Assembly: GCF_001405015.1 (NCBI RefSeq)
Contig: NZ_CYZX01000025.1
Span: 1 to 58,398 of the forward strand
Length of the DNA: 58,398 nt
Direction: 5' to 3'
Source: Clostridium disporicum
Lineage (GTDB): Bacteria; Bacillota; Clostridia; Clostridiales; Clostridiaceae
The notes beneath the pieces are model-generated. The model was not told where the DNA came from. It did no database searches and saw only the letters and a program-made list of their open reading frames with translations. Position 1 is the first letter of the stretch; each line of letters opens with the position of its first letter. Made by a program: the position numbers and the translations under genes. Below are positions 1-8,820 of this stretch, one piece after another.

Positions 1-20
1 TTATAATATAATAAGTAAAT

Positions 21-46
21 AAAGGTTGTCTTATTGGACAACCTTT
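21..46. terminator. Hairpin, probable intrinsic terminator
   Basis: Ten-base arms (AAAGGTTGTC and GACAACCTTT) around a six-base loop, flanked by A/T runs on both sides, so it could end transcription from either side. The gene it serves upstream lies outside the window. Confidence 0.6.
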
Positions 47-110
47 ATTATGTATCAAATCAACAATTTAATCTAACAGAGCCAAAATTAAAAATATTAA
101 AAAAGAAAAA

Positions 111-128
111 CGACAATAAATATTGTCG
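111..128 (-). terminator. Terminator of the LytTR/LiaF-like operon
   Basis: Perfect eight-base dyad CGACAATA/TATTGTCG. On the minus strand it is followed by a T-rich run. It lies 12 bases past the stop codon of the LiaF-like gene. Confidence 0.7.
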
Positions 129-139
129 CCTTTAATAAA

Positions 140-838
140 TTAAATATAGAAAATTTCTACTCCTGCAAAACTTATACCACCTATTAAAGTTAATGTATTA
201 GTTTTGACTGCATCTATTCTATTTTTCTCTTCAACAGCTCCAAAAGAAGCACTTGTGTTATTTATAACATTCCATCCTCTTGGTATATATAGTTGCATTC
301 CAGCAAAAGATACATCAATCTTAACCACTGCATTTTCTTTTTCCATTATAGCATTATCAAAATATACATTCATACTTCCAAAGGAACACTTAAGATTAGC
401 ATATTCAAATTTATCTGTATTTATATACTTTATACTACTCCCAAATGATGTTTCTAACTTTATATGTCCTTCATCTTCTATATCAATAGTCTCTGTTGCG
501 TTTCCATCCCATTTATAATTAGCTTTATCCCATTTAGGTTTTTTATTAAAAATTAATGATAATCCTATACTTCCAAGTAAAGCTACAAATAAAATTGTCC
601 ATGGAGTAATAGCCGTAATTCCAAGCTTGTCATCATATATTATTCCTATAAAAGCTAATGGAAATAATATACCTGGAAAACTAAGCTTTATAATACTCTT
701 TAAAATTATTGCTACCAATAAAATTGTAAATAGTAAACTAAAAATATTTATATCTGAAAAATATCCTAATTTACTTACAAGCAAAAATACTGCTCCAAGT
801 AAAAGAAATACCCCCCAGAATATTCTATCGCTCTTCAT
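140..838 (-). CDS. LiaF-like membrane protein
   Basis: A 232-residue protein with four hydrophobic segments in residues 1-95 and a soluble C-terminal half (about 110-232) rich in short beta strands. This is the layout of the LiaF-type transmembrane domain followed by the cell-wall-active-antibiotic-response C-terminal domain. Family members sense or modulate envelope stress, usually with a partner regulator. The gene starts two bases after the stop of the LytTR gene, so the two are certainly co-transcribed, and its ribosome site (AGGAGA) lies inside the regulator's end. A terminator follows. I infer that the membrane protein modulates the LytTR regulator; the signal is unknown. Confidence 0.75.
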   Translation of the reverse strand: MKSDRIFWGVFLLLGAVFLLVSKLGYFSDINIFSLLFTILLVAIILKSIIKLSFPGILFPLAFIGIIYDDKLGITAITPWTILFVALLGSIGLSLIFNKKPKWDKANYKWDGNATETIDIEDEGHIKLETSFGSSIKYINTDKFEYANLKCSFGSMNVYFDNAIMEKENAVVKIDVSFAGMQLYIPRGWNVINNTSASFGAVEEKNRIDAVKTNTLTLIGGISFAGVEIFYI

Positions 839-839
839 C

Positions 840-1295
840 CTATCTCCTCTTTTCTAATAATTTAAATTGTAATACTTTATAATAATGTCTTGATACGAAT
901 ACTTTTTTATGTGTGTTTTGAAATTCTACTATACTTGCAGATGTTATATTTCTTGTTATTGAGTAAATATGATTAGTATTTAGAATTGTTGATTTAGAAA
1001 CTCTTAAAAAATTATTTGGTAAAATCTCTTCTAATTCATAAAGTTTATACTTTACCGAATATACGTCATTAATGGTATGTGCACTTATACTACTTTCTTC
1101 AGTTTCAAAAAATAAAATTTCATCTAAAGAAATATAATATTCTGTATTTCCCTTATAAAAGATTATTTGCTTACTTTGTGATAATACTTCACCTAGTACC
1201 TTCTGTATATTCTTAACCTCATCATTCAATTCACTACATCTGACGATAACTTCATTTTCTTCAATTCTATCATCAACTTCAATTCGTATTCTCAT
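840..1295 (-). CDS. LytTR-family DNA-binding regulator
   Basis: A 151-residue protein with an N-terminal strand-rich portion (1-45) and a C-terminal LytTR DNA-binding domain (about 50-151). Landmarks include YYISLDEILFFETEESS and NNFLRVSKSTILN. There is no receiver domain, so it is a stand-alone LytTR protein, a type often paired with a small membrane protein that controls it. I chose the ATG at 1295 because GGAGAG lies seven bases upstream; a GTG 15 bases earlier lacks good spacing. It is the first gene of a two-gene operon with the LiaF-like protein. Autoregulation would be expected from related families but is not shown here. Confidence 0.8.
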   Translation of the reverse strand: MRIRIEVDDRIEENEVIVRCSELNDEVKNIQKVLGEVLSQSKQIIFYKGNTEYYISLDEILFFETEESSISAHTINDVYSVKYKLYELEEILPNNFLRVSKSTILNTNHIYSITRNITSASIVEFQNTHKKVFVSRHYYKVLQFKLLEKRR

Positions 1296-1431
1296 CTCTT
1301 CACTCTCCACACTATTAATTATATTCTCCTTAAAATTTCCTGTAAACTGGAATTAGGTAAGTGGTTAATTATTAGATGTAAGAGGTTAGTTTTTTAAAAT
1401 TAACTGCATATTTTATCTATTGATAGTGCAA

Positions 1432-2160
1432 TTATAACTTTATTAAATTTTGAACTTCATCACTTATACTTTCTATAATATGTATTACTGGAACTTGAGT
1501 TGCTGAATTATGAAAGTATTTATCTCTACTATTTGGTACGTAATACCCTATACTATAATCTGCTAAACTTGCAGCTGTAGACATCTCGCTATTGCTAATA
1601 ACTACAATTTTTATATCTCTAGTCTTTAAGTTCAATATAGCCTTATTAACTTCTTCAGTTTCACCTGATACAGTCAAAATAATTGCTAATGTTTTTGAAT
1701 CGTAAATATTTTCTACACGCCAGCTCATATCATCAACAAATGCTGTTCTAAAACCTTTACGATTTAATAATAATGCTCCATATTTAGCTATTGCTGAAGA
1801 TAAGCCTAATCCTAAAAATAATACTTCGTTACTGTTTACTATAGCATTTGCAACTTTCTTTATCTCTAATATTGAATTTTCAGTAGTCGACCTCTGAAAA
1901 TAATCTAATAGGTAATTTAACTTTTCATCTTTTACTTTTCTATTATTCTCTTCATTGTATCTTAAATGTAGTTTATATTCACTAAATCCATCAAAGCCTA
2001 ACTTTTTACATACTCTTGTAATCATTGAAGCTGATACATGCAATTCATCTGCTACCTCTTTTAACCTTAAATCTTTAACTTTATTCTTATCCTTATTTAA
2101 ATGTACATAAATAGAATATTCTAATTCATTAAGTGACTTTACCTTTTCCAAAAGATTCAT
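1432..2160 (-). CDS. MurR/RpiR-family sugar-phosphate-responsive regulator
   Basis: A 242-residue regulator with an RpiR-type helix-turn-helix (about 1-77, with LHVSASMITRVCKKLGFDGF) and a SIS sugar-phosphate-binding domain (about 105-235, with EVLFLGLGLSSAIAKYGALL and VSGETEEVNKA). Family members repress or activate sugar-catabolic genes in response to a phosphosugar. The ROK kinase gene lies directly upstream on the same strand but a terminator separates them, so this gene probably has its own promoter. It resembles the regulator at 7042-7755 in architecture. The ligand cannot be told from sequence; an amino sugar or beta-glucoside phosphate is plausible from the neighbours. Confidence 0.85.
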   Translation of the reverse strand: MNLLEKVKSLNELEYSIYVHLNKDKNKVKDLRLKEVADELHVSASMITRVCKKLGFDGFSEYKLHLRYNEENNRKVKDEKLNYLLDYFQRSTTENSILEIKKVANAIVNSNEVLFLGLGLSSAIAKYGALLLNRKGFRTAFVDDMSWRVENIYDSKTLAIILTVSGETEEVNKAILNLKTRDIKIVVISNSEMSTAASLADYSIGYYVPNSRDKYFHNSATQVPVIHIIESISDEVQNLIKL

Positions 2161-2302
2161 ACTTATTTCATCCCCTACATACTTAAATTTATACTTATGT
2201 AAAATACGCTCTAATTTAACATACTCATTTTACCAAATTATAATTAAAATACATAATATATTATTTTAAATGAAGTATTTTCCTGTAGTTGATTAATAAA
2301 AT

Positions 2303-2346
2303 AAATAGCTATACAAAGATTGATAAAAATCTTCATATAGCTATTT
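2303..2346 (-). terminator. Terminator after the ROK kinase
   Basis: Eleven-base arms AAATAGCTATA/TATAGCTATTT, directly after the ROK stop codon, with T-rich sequence following on the minus strand. Confidence 0.65.
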
Positions 2347-2349
2347 ATA

Positions 2350-3243
2350 TTATTTATATACTTTTTTATAGTTTGCTAAAGCTCCAATTAAGTTAGAATC
2401 ATTAAAGAATTTACAATTTACTATTTGTACTCTAGGAATTGGAATAGGCATTTTTGAATAAACCTTTTCTAATGATTTATTTATATACTCCATAAGAATT
2501 GGCTGTCTACTTATTCCACCACCGATAGCAATTTTTTCTGGATCTACAGTAGCTTGGATATTCCATAGTCCCATTGCTACTATATCACAATAATCACTTA
2601 GAGCTTTTAAAGCAGCTTTATCACCATTATTACAGAATTCAAATGCCTTAATTCCATCTAACTCTTCAGCCTTTAATCCTTTCTCTTTTGCAATCATAGA
2701 GACTAATGTAAATGCACTGTTCTCAACTGCCCATTTACTATTAAACCCTTCATAATCTCTCCAATTAGTTGAAAAATAGCTGAACTCTCCAGCAAACCCA
2801 TTACTTCCAGTTAAAACATTATCCCCAATGGTAACTCCACCACCGATTCCAGTACCAATGATACATACAGCACCTACACTTGTCCCTTTTAAGCTTCCGT
2901 AAGTTACTTCACATAATGCAGCACATTTTGCATCATTTTCTATTGTAAACCTATCTGTAGTTACAGATTTTAGCTCACTTAATATATCTACACCAAAGTT
3001 ATATTCTAGCGCACCTGGAATTTGCATCCTATTAGTTTTTCTATTTATTAATCCAGGTAAAGACATTGCTATTCCATCAATCTGTCCTTTATATTTTTCA
3101 TAAATTCCCTTTATGACTTGCTTAAAATTTTCTAATGAATCTAATGGCGTTTTTTCACTTCCCTTTTCTAACATTTCTAATTCGTCATTCATTAGAGAAT
3201 ACTTTATAGCACTACCTCCAACATCAAATACTAAATACTTCAT
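2350..3243 (-). CDS. ROK-family sugar kinase
   Basis: A 297-residue ROK kinase that phosphorylates a hexose at O6 using ATP. The phosphate loop FDVGGSAIKYSL (6-17), the catalytic aspartate D104 in IENDAKCAAL, and the nucleotide loop IGTGIGGG (129-136) are all present. The usual GE-x-GH histidine after the second glycine-rich region is replaced (GEFSY at 152-156), and the CxCGxxGCxE zinc motif is absent. This is the pattern of the zinc-less ROK subgroup that includes beta-glucoside kinases. With a PTS beta-glucoside locus about 1 kb upstream, a role in beta-glucoside or amino-sugar use is reasonable. It is monocistronic between two terminators. Confidence 0.85.
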   Translation of the reverse strand: MKYLVFDVGGSAIKYSLMNDELEMLEKGSEKTPLDSLENFKQVIKGIYEKYKGQIDGIAMSLPGLINRKTNRMQIPGALEYNFGVDILSELKSVTTDRFTIENDAKCAALCEVTYGSLKGTSVGAVCIIGTGIGGGVTIGDNVLTGSNGFAGEFSYFSTNWRDYEGFNSKWAVENSAFTLVSMIAKEKGLKAEELDGIKAFEFCNNGDKAALKALSDYCDIVAMGLWNIQATVDPEKIAIGGGISRQPILMEYINKSLEKVYSKMPIPIPRVQIVNCKFFNDSNLIGALANYKKVYK

Positions 3244-3380
3244 ACCCTAATCCTCTCCCAATTATATTTTCATTATTATATTTATGTTTCCTATTATAAA
3301 ATTAGACAAAACAATCTATTCAATAATCAATATTTACATATAATTTTTACTTTATTATTAATTTAAAGACCCTGAAAAGA

Positions 3381-3418
3381 ATATAAATCAGACGTTAAAC
3401 TTAACCCCTGATTTATAT
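3381..3418 (-). terminator. Terminator of the celB-bgl-RDD operon
   Basis: Eleven-base arms ATATAAATCAG/CTGATTTATAT just after the RDD-protein stop, with T-rich sequence following on the minus strand. Confidence 0.65.
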
Positions 3419-3437
3419 ATTTTGTATTTTTAAATTT

Positions 3438-4037
3438 TTATGCTACGCTCAATTCTGGTGAATTTTCAGTTACAACTCTAGTATTTATTATAATGTCGTG
3501 CAAAGCTCTTCTTGACTTAAACATTATAACTAGTAGTGCTGAAAAGACTGTTATAACTATACCTATAGTATTATATATACTTACAATATTTGCTCCAGTA
3601 ACTTCATTAATTACTTGATGTAACATATTACTTGAAGTATAAAGACTTCCTTCTAATAAAAGAATAATAACAAATTGTCTAATAAATAATTGCTTTTTTG
3701 AAGCTTGAGTATAATCATTATTTACTATTCTTAACTTCATTATTTTCTTTCCTAATGTTTGTCCATTATTTATAAACATAGGTACATATACATAGTAAAG
3801 TGCAGCTACCATGAATGATGCAAGTCCAATTATTATATTTAAAGGATATTCAAATATATTTATGTTTTGCTCTATAATCCCTATATTGCCATTATTCATA
3901 GCTGTATAAGTTAAAATAATTGGTAATGAAGTTAGTATTCCACCAATATACCAATCTATCATATATGATATAAATCTTCTGAAAAATCCTACATTATTTG
4001 GCTTATCAAATTTTAATTTTAATATTAATTCTTTCAT
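3438..4037 (-). CDS. RDD-family membrane protein
   Basis: A 199-residue protein with about four transmembrane segments. The RDD landmarks are visible: an Arg-rich start to helix 1 (FFRRFISYMIDWYIGG, about 19-34) and the conserved GQTLGKKIMKLRIV block (93-106). The RDD family is widespread and mostly uncharacterised; a few members act as cation antiporters. The gene follows the 6-phospho-beta-glucosidase by 33 bases with a good AAAGGAG site, and a terminator comes after it, so it is the last gene of that operon. No direct evidence ties it to sugar uptake beyond that linkage. Confidence 0.8.
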   Translation of the reverse strand: MKELILKLKFDKPNNVGFFRRFISYMIDWYIGGILTSLPIILTYTAMNNGNIGIIEQNINIFEYPLNIIIGLASFMVAALYYVYVPMFINNGQTLGKKIMKLRIVNNDYTQASKKQLFIRQFVIILLLEGSLYTSSNMLHQVINEVTGANIVSIYNTIGIVITVFSALLVIMFKSRRALHDIIINTRVVTENSPELSVA

Positions 4038-4070
4038 GGTAACTCCTTTGTCAATTTTTCTATCTAAATA

Positions 4071-5483
4071 CTATAGCTCTTCACCATTTGAAGCTATAAC
4101 ATTTTTATACCAATTAAATGATTCCTTTTTAGATCTTCTTAAAGTACCTTCACCTTTATTGTTTTTATCTACATGAATGAACCCATAACGTTTTTCCATC
4201 TCACCAGTACCATAAGAAACAACATCTATGCATCCCCAAACAGTATATCCAATAACATCAACGCCATCTTCATCTACCGCTTTCTTTAATTGCTCAATAT
4301 GCTTTCTTAAGTATTCTACACGATAATCATCATGATATTTTCCATCTTCACTTAATTTATCATAAGCACCAAATCCATTTTCAACTATAAATAGAGGTAC
4401 TTGATATCTTTCATAAAGAACATTTAAAGAGTATCTTAATCCTACTGGATCAATTGGCCAACCCCAATCACTTGACTTAATATAAGGATTTTGAACAGCT
4501 CCTTTAACCCCAGCCATTATTGTATCTTCACCAGTTTTAGTCGTTGCTGACATATAATATGAGAATCCGATGTAATCTACACATCCATTTCTTAATATTT
4601 CATCATCACCTGGTTCCATAACAATATTTAAGTTATTCTTTTCCCAGAACTTTTTAGTGTATGATGGATAATAACCTCTTACCATTACATCTGTGAACAT
4701 ATATCTTTGATGCATTTGCTCTACTGCTTGCATAACATCATCTGGATTACAAGAATAAGGATATACAGGTACACATGCTAGCATACATCCAATTTTAAAG
4801 TTAGGATTTATCTTTTTACCTTCAGCAACTGCTAAAGCACTTGCTATAAACTCATGATGAACAACTTGATACATAAGCTCTTCACGATTATCATCTTCCT
4901 TAAATCTAACTCCAGAACAAGTATATATACCAAATTCATTTTCAACTGCAGTTTGATTATTTATTTCATTGAATGTCATCCAATATTCAACTTTATCTTT
5001 ATATCTTTCAAAACATACTTTTGCAAATCTAACAAAGAAATCAATACATTTACGATTTCTAAATCCGCCATATTGCTTTACAAGATTATATGGCATCTCA
5101 AAATGAGATAATGTAATAACTGGTTTTATTCCATTTTTTAATAATTCATCAAATAAATCATCATAGAATTTTAACCCTTCTTCATTTGGTTCTAATTCAT
5201 CTCCATTAGGGAATATTCTTGCCCATGAAATTGAAGTTCTAAAGCACTTGAATCCCATTTCTGCAAATAGTGCAACATCTTCTTTATAATGATGATAAAA
5301 ATCAATTGCTTCATGGTTAGGGTATATTTCTCCTTCTACGACTCCATCTGTAATTCTTCTATGAATACCATTGCCTCCAACTGTCATTACGTCTGCTATA
5401 GATAATCCTTTACCACCAGCATTATATCCGCCTTCTAGTTGGTGTGCAGCAACAGCTCCACCCCATAAGAAATTTTTATCCAT
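4071..5483 (-). CDS. 6-phospho-beta-glucosidase (GH1)
   Basis: A 470-residue cytoplasmic GH1 enzyme that hydrolyses PTS-imported 6-phospho-beta-glucosides (cellobiose-6-P or aryl-glucosides) to glucose-6-P plus aglycone or glucose. The acid/base glutamate is E173 in TFNEIN and the nucleophile is E368 in FIVENGFG. The phosphate-recognition triad of the 6-phospho subgroup is present as S423, K431 and Y433 (SYGTGEMEKRYG). The start overlaps the celB stop by one base (TAATG), so translation is coupled. Length and motifs are typical. It is the middle gene of celB-bgl-RDD. The exact sugar cannot be read from sequence. Confidence 0.93.
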   Translation of the reverse strand: MDKNFLWGGAVAAHQLEGGYNAGGKGLSIADVMTVGGNGIHRRITDGVVEGEIYPNHEAIDFYHHYKEDVALFAEMGFKCFRTSISWARIFPNGDELEPNEEGLKFYDDLFDELLKNGIKPVITLSHFEMPYNLVKQYGGFRNRKCIDFFVRFAKVCFERYKDKVEYWMTFNEINNQTAVENEFGIYTCSGVRFKEDDNREELMYQVVHHEFIASALAVAEGKKINPNFKIGCMLACVPVYPYSCNPDDVMQAVEQMHQRYMFTDVMVRGYYPSYTKKFWEKNNLNIVMEPGDDEILRNGCVDYIGFSYYMSATTKTGEDTIMAGVKGAVQNPYIKSSDWGWPIDPVGLRYSLNVLYERYQVPLFIVENGFGAYDKLSEDGKYHDDYRVEYLRKHIEQLKKAVDEDGVDVIGYTVWGCIDVVSYGTGEMEKRYGFIHVDKNNKGEGTLRRSKKESFNWYKNVIASNGEEL

Positions 5484-6829
5484 TAAACTACTTCCTCCAC
5501 TTCTAGGTCATCATCTTTTTGTGCAGCTTTTGCACTAACCATTACGAATGGCATATAAATAAGTGTACTTACCCCTAAACATAAAATACCTATTAATAAT
5601 GATAAGAAGTTATTAGCTCCTGACCCTAAGAAAGGTATTAAGAATCCAGGTGTTGTCCATGCAACACTATATGCTACAGGTGGTATAATTTCAAATACTG
5701 CTACACATAAATATCCAATAATATTACATACAACTGGTGCTAATATAAATGGTATTACGTAAATTGGATTCATAACTATTGGTAATCCAAATATAATTGG
5801 TTCATTTATATTAAATAACCCTGGAGCAAGTGCCATCTTACTAATTTCATATTGTGCTTTATTTTTTCTACCTACAAGGAATATTGCTAAAATTAATCCT
5901 AGTGTTGCACCAGATCCTCCAATATTACCAAATGCATCATTTATTGATCCCCAGTTTACTGGATAAGGAGCTCCCCATGCAGTCCCAGCTGCTACTGTAT
6001 ATTCTAAATTAATAAGACCTTGTTCTGCGAATATAATTGATCTTAATGCACTTAAAGTATTTGGTCCATGGATACCTAAAACCCATAATAATTGTTGAAC
6101 TACTACAAAGGTTAAGATTGTTCCCATTGAGCTTCCTAAAGATTGTAATGGTGCTTGTATTACATTATAAACTAGTGCTTGTATACCATCTGGTGTAACC
6201 TTTAAGAATATGAAGTTAGCTAAACCTGCTAAACCTAAAACCATTATTATAGGTATTAATAAGTTAAATGATTTTGATACAGCTGGTGGAACCATTTCTG
6301 GCATCGCAATACGTAATCTTTTATTTTTACTTAATCTAGTTATAAGTTCTCCTACAACTAAACCTACTAATAAAGAAACGAATAATCCTTGTGCTCCAAA
6401 GTAAGTAGTGCTTAAACCTGAACCACCATTTACAAATTCTTGAGCAGTTGGATACATTATAAAGTAACATGAAAGAGATGTTATACCTGATAATAACTTA
6501 TCTCCACCCATGTTTCCAGCTAATTCATAAGCTGTAAGAAACGCTATAATAATTGCAAGGATACTAGTAGTACCATTTATAATAGGAGTAAATATTGCTT
6601 GATAATCTGCTAAATTGGGAATTAACTTATCTAAGTGAAGTATACTTGCAACGAATCCATCTGGTGATAATAAAACGTAGTTGATTAATATAACTAATGA
6701 ACCTCCCATTGTAAGTGGGAATGATAATGTAAATGCATCACGTACAGCAGCAACGTGTCTTTGTCCATTAAGCTTTGTTGCTAATGGAACGAAATACTTT
6801 TCCATAAATGCTTGGAATTTTTCCATCAT
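5483..6829 (-). CDS. celB: PTS cellobiose/beta-glucoside permease EIIC
   Basis: A 448-residue membrane EIIC of the lactose/cellobiose PTS family, with about ten transmembrane segments. It opens with the amphipathic EIIC helix (MMEKFQAFMEKYFVPLATKL) and carries the NEPIIFGLPIVMNP block typical of the substrate-binding region. It moves a beta-glucoside across the membrane with phosphorylation. No EIIA or EIIB domain is fused and neither gene is in this window, so partners must be encoded elsewhere. It is the first gene of the operon with the GH1 enzyme, and a CG-centred palindrome at 6909-6923 lies in its promoter. There are two in-frame ATGs at the start; the upstream one is given. Confidence 0.93.
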   Translation of the reverse strand: MMEKFQAFMEKYFVPLATKLNGQRHVAAVRDAFTLSFPLTMGGSLVILINYVLLSPDGFVASILHLDKLIPNLADYQAIFTPIINGTTSILAIIIAFLTAYELAGNMGGDKLLSGITSLSCYFIMYPTAQEFVNGGSGLSTTYFGAQGLFVSLLVGLVVGELITRLSKNKRLRIAMPEMVPPAVSKSFNLLIPIIMVLGLAGLANFIFLKVTPDGIQALVYNVIQAPLQSLGSSMGTILTFVVVQQLLWVLGIHGPNTLSALRSIIFAEQGLINLEYTVAAGTAWGAPYPVNWGSINDAFGNIGGSGATLGLILAIFLVGRKNKAQYEISKMALAPGLFNINEPIIFGLPIVMNPIYVIPFILAPVVCNIIGYLCVAVFEIIPPVAYSVAWTTPGFLIPFLGSGANNFLSLLIGILCLGVSTLIYMPFVMVSAKAAQKDDDLEVEEVV

Positions 6830-6908
6830 ATTTTATTTCAATCCTTTCTTTGATAAAGATTTTAAAATATATTTGGCCAACCAAAATTAATTAATTATTA
6901 ATTATAAC

Positions 6909-6923
6909 TTGAATCGATTTCAA
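6909..6923 (-). promoter_or_regulatory. Palindromic operator candidate upstream of celB
   Basis: The 15-base palindrome TTGAATCGATTTCAA is perfect except for its centre. On the minus strand it lies just downstream of a TATAAT (preceded by TTCAAA at 16 bases), the classic position for a repressor. It resembles a catabolite-responsive element core (CG centre) but matches that consensus imperfectly, so the neighbouring RpiR regulator is an equal candidate. Confidence 0.4.
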
Positions 6924-7014
6924 AAATAATTATATCAATTGTGAATAAAATTTGAATAACTTTGGGAGTTCTATAAAAAGTAATCATCTTATGTTTTTTT
7001 GTCAAAAATAAAAA

Positions 7015-7040
7015 ACATAGCGTTTTTTATTTAGCTATGT
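7015..7040 (-). terminator. Terminator of the second RpiR regulator
   Basis: Arms ACATAGC/GCTATGT just after the stop codon at 7042, followed on the minus strand by a long T run. Confidence 0.7.
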
Positions 7041-7041
7041 C

Positions 7042-7755
7042 TTAATTACTTAATATTCTACTTAAATTTTCAATTATTCCTATAGCAGGCATTTGGGTAG
7101 TTATATCTATAAACTCATTATAAACAGACTCAATATAATACGGGATTGTAACATCAGACATTCTAGAAAGGGTACAATTCTCAGTTGTAGCTATTACAAT
7201 AATCTTACATCCTAGCTTTTTAAACTCCTTGACTTCCCTAATAATTTCTGGTGTTTCTCCAGATACTGATAAAACTATTATAGTAGACTTTGCACCTAAA
7301 TAACCAACTCTTAGATATGGGTCATTTATAGCTAACGAAAACTTCCCAATACTTGAAAATAACCTTGCTCCATATTGAGCTATAATACCTGAATTCCCTA
7401 TCCCTATGAATATAACATTATCACTATTTCTTAAAATATTAATGGCGCATTCAAATTTACCTTTATAAAATGTTGAATCAAATTTATCTAAACATTTTAT
7501 GACTTCCTTAAAATCATACTTATTCTCTTTGCTTTTTTCTTTCTTTTCCTTTACCTTATATGCATATTTAAAACTACTATAATTAGGATATCCTATCTTC
7601 TTGATAAAATTTAATATAGTCGTTGTTGATACTGATACTTCATCAGCTACTTCTCTTATTGTCATATAAGGAAATTTATCGCTATTTTTATTTATATAAT
7701 CATATATTCTCATTTCTTTTTCACTAAAATATTTAATTACCTCAGGTTTTATCAT
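7042..7755 (-). CDS. MurR/RpiR-family regulator, likely of the celB operon
   Basis: A 237-residue regulator: an N-terminal RpiR helix-turn-helix (about 1-77, with VSVSTTTILNFIKKIGYPNY) and a C-terminal SIS domain (about 105-230, with NVIFIGIGNSGIIAQYGARL and VLSVSGETPEII). It is transcribed on the same strand immediately upstream of the PTS EIIC gene but is closed by its own terminator, so it is a separate unit. Position makes it the best candidate controller of celB and the GH1 gene, sensing a phosphosugar in the SIS pocket. That link is inferred from location only. Confidence 0.85.
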   Translation of the reverse strand: MIKPEVIKYFSEKEMRIYDYINKNSDKFPYMTIREVADEVSVSTTTILNFIKKIGYPNYSSFKYAYKVKEKKEKSKENKYDFKEVIKCLDKFDSTFYKGKFECAINILRNSDNVIFIGIGNSGIIAQYGARLFSSIGKFSLAINDPYLRVGYLGAKSTIIVLSVSGETPEIIREVKEFKKLGCKIIVIATTENCTLSRMSDVTIPYYIESVYNEFIDITTQMPAIGIIENLSRILSN

Positions 7756-7987
7756 TTTTAACTCCTATCTTCACACATAAGTATATATTTCACTCTAGAT
7801 ATTATGTATATATTTTACCTAATATTTAAATTATTCTAAATATAATTTTTTACTCAGTATTCACGCTTAAAACTTATACTAATTGTTAAGTTATGTAACC
7901 CAATAGAAAATACTAAGAATTTAAGAGAAATCACGAGTATATCAGACTATTTTAATCAGAATTAATCTTTTCATCAGTTATGATATT

Positions 7988-8002
7988 TGATAATTATTAT
8001 CT
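7988..8002 (+). promoter_or_regulatory. Fur-box-like site 1 upstream of heme oxygenase
   Basis: TGATAATTATTATCT matches the 7-1-7 Fur consensus TGATAATnATTATCA at 14 of 15 positions. It lies 54 bases upstream of the heme oxygenase start. A second similar site follows after two bases. Confidence 0.7.
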
Positions 8003-8004
8003 AA

Positions 8005-8019
8005 TGATATATATTATCA
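8005..8019 (+). promoter_or_regulatory. Fur-box-like site 2 upstream of heme oxygenase
   Basis: TGATATATATTATCA matches TGATAATnATTATCA at 13 of 15 positions. It is on the same face as site 1 (17-base offset) and immediately precedes the heme oxygenase ribosome site region. Two adjacent sites suggest cooperative iron-dependent repression. Confidence 0.6.
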
Positions 8020-8055
8020 ATTAAATAATAATATAATATACTCGAGGTGATAGAA

Positions 8056-8682
8056 ATGAAATTTATGATGGATATTAAAGAAAAGACTTCACTATTACAT
8101 AGTGCAGCAGAAAATACAGGATATATAAAAAAATTAATGGATGGAACTGCTTCTGTTGAAGGATATGCTGAATATATCTTTAACTTAGAAAGAATGTATA
8201 GAGCAATTGAAGTAGCTTTAGATAAAAATGAAAATAATGAAATAGTTAAACCTTTTGTTACTAAAGAATTATATCGTTCTGAACTTATGAGAAAGGATTT
8301 AGAATTCCTTTTAGGTGATAAGCTAGATTCAATGAAACTTCTTGCTTCTACTGAAGCTTGTGTTGCTAAAATTGAAGAGTTATCAGAAAAAAGCCCTGAG
8401 CTTGTTGTAGCTTATGCTTATACAAGATTTTTAGCTGACTTATTTGGTGGTAGAACATTCTTATCTCTATTAAGTACAAGCTATAATATATCTGCTGAAG
8501 GATTAAACTACTATCGATTCCCTGAAATTACTGATTTAAGAGGATATGTTATGAAATATCACAAAATGTTAGCTGATATTAATCTTACAGAGGAAAAGAA
8601 AATTGACTTTATAAATGAAGTAAATAATGCTTATATTTATAACTTAGCAATATCAAATGAATTAGATGCTAAATTAAAATAG
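8056..8682 (+). CDS. hemO: Biliverdin-producing heme oxygenase
   Basis: A 208-residue all-helical heme oxygenase that cleaves heme to biliverdin, CO and Fe2+. The likely proximal ligand is H15 in the first helix (TSLLHSAAENTGYIKKLM). The distal-helix signature with its double glycine is seen in YTRFLADLFGGRTFLSLL. I chose the ATG at 8056 with GAGGTG six bases upstream rather than the GTG nine bases earlier, which is part of that site. Two Fur-like boxes precede it, fitting iron-starvation induction. The gene downstream encodes an exported protein. In a strict anaerobe a heme oxygenase is notable because the reaction uses O2; clostridial members are thought to help in iron scavenging or oxygen handling. 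Confidence 0.88.
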   Translation: MKFMMDIKEKTSLLHSAAENTGYIKKLMDGTASVEGYAEYIFNLERMYRAIEVALDKNENNEIVKPFVTKELYRSELMRKDLEFLLGDKLDSMKLLASTEACVAKIEELSEKSPELVVAYAYTRFLADLFGGRTFLSLLSTSYNISAEGLNYYRFPEITDLRGYVMKYHKMLADINLTEEKKIDFINEVNNAYIYNLAISNELDAKLK

Positions 8683-8820
8683 TATCCTATTTTATATTAT
8701 TTGCACCCCTCATTATATATAAGCTCTAATTAAATAAAAAATATATATTAATTATGTATACTTCTATTCAAATTTAAAAAAACTAAAATTGAAATCTAAT
8801 TATTAAAGGAGTATATATTA

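Noticed and set aside
6909..6923. Catabolite-responsive element (CcpA site)
   Set aside because: It has the CG core and dyad symmetry but misses conserved outer bases of the consensus on both strands, so I list it only as a general operator candidate.
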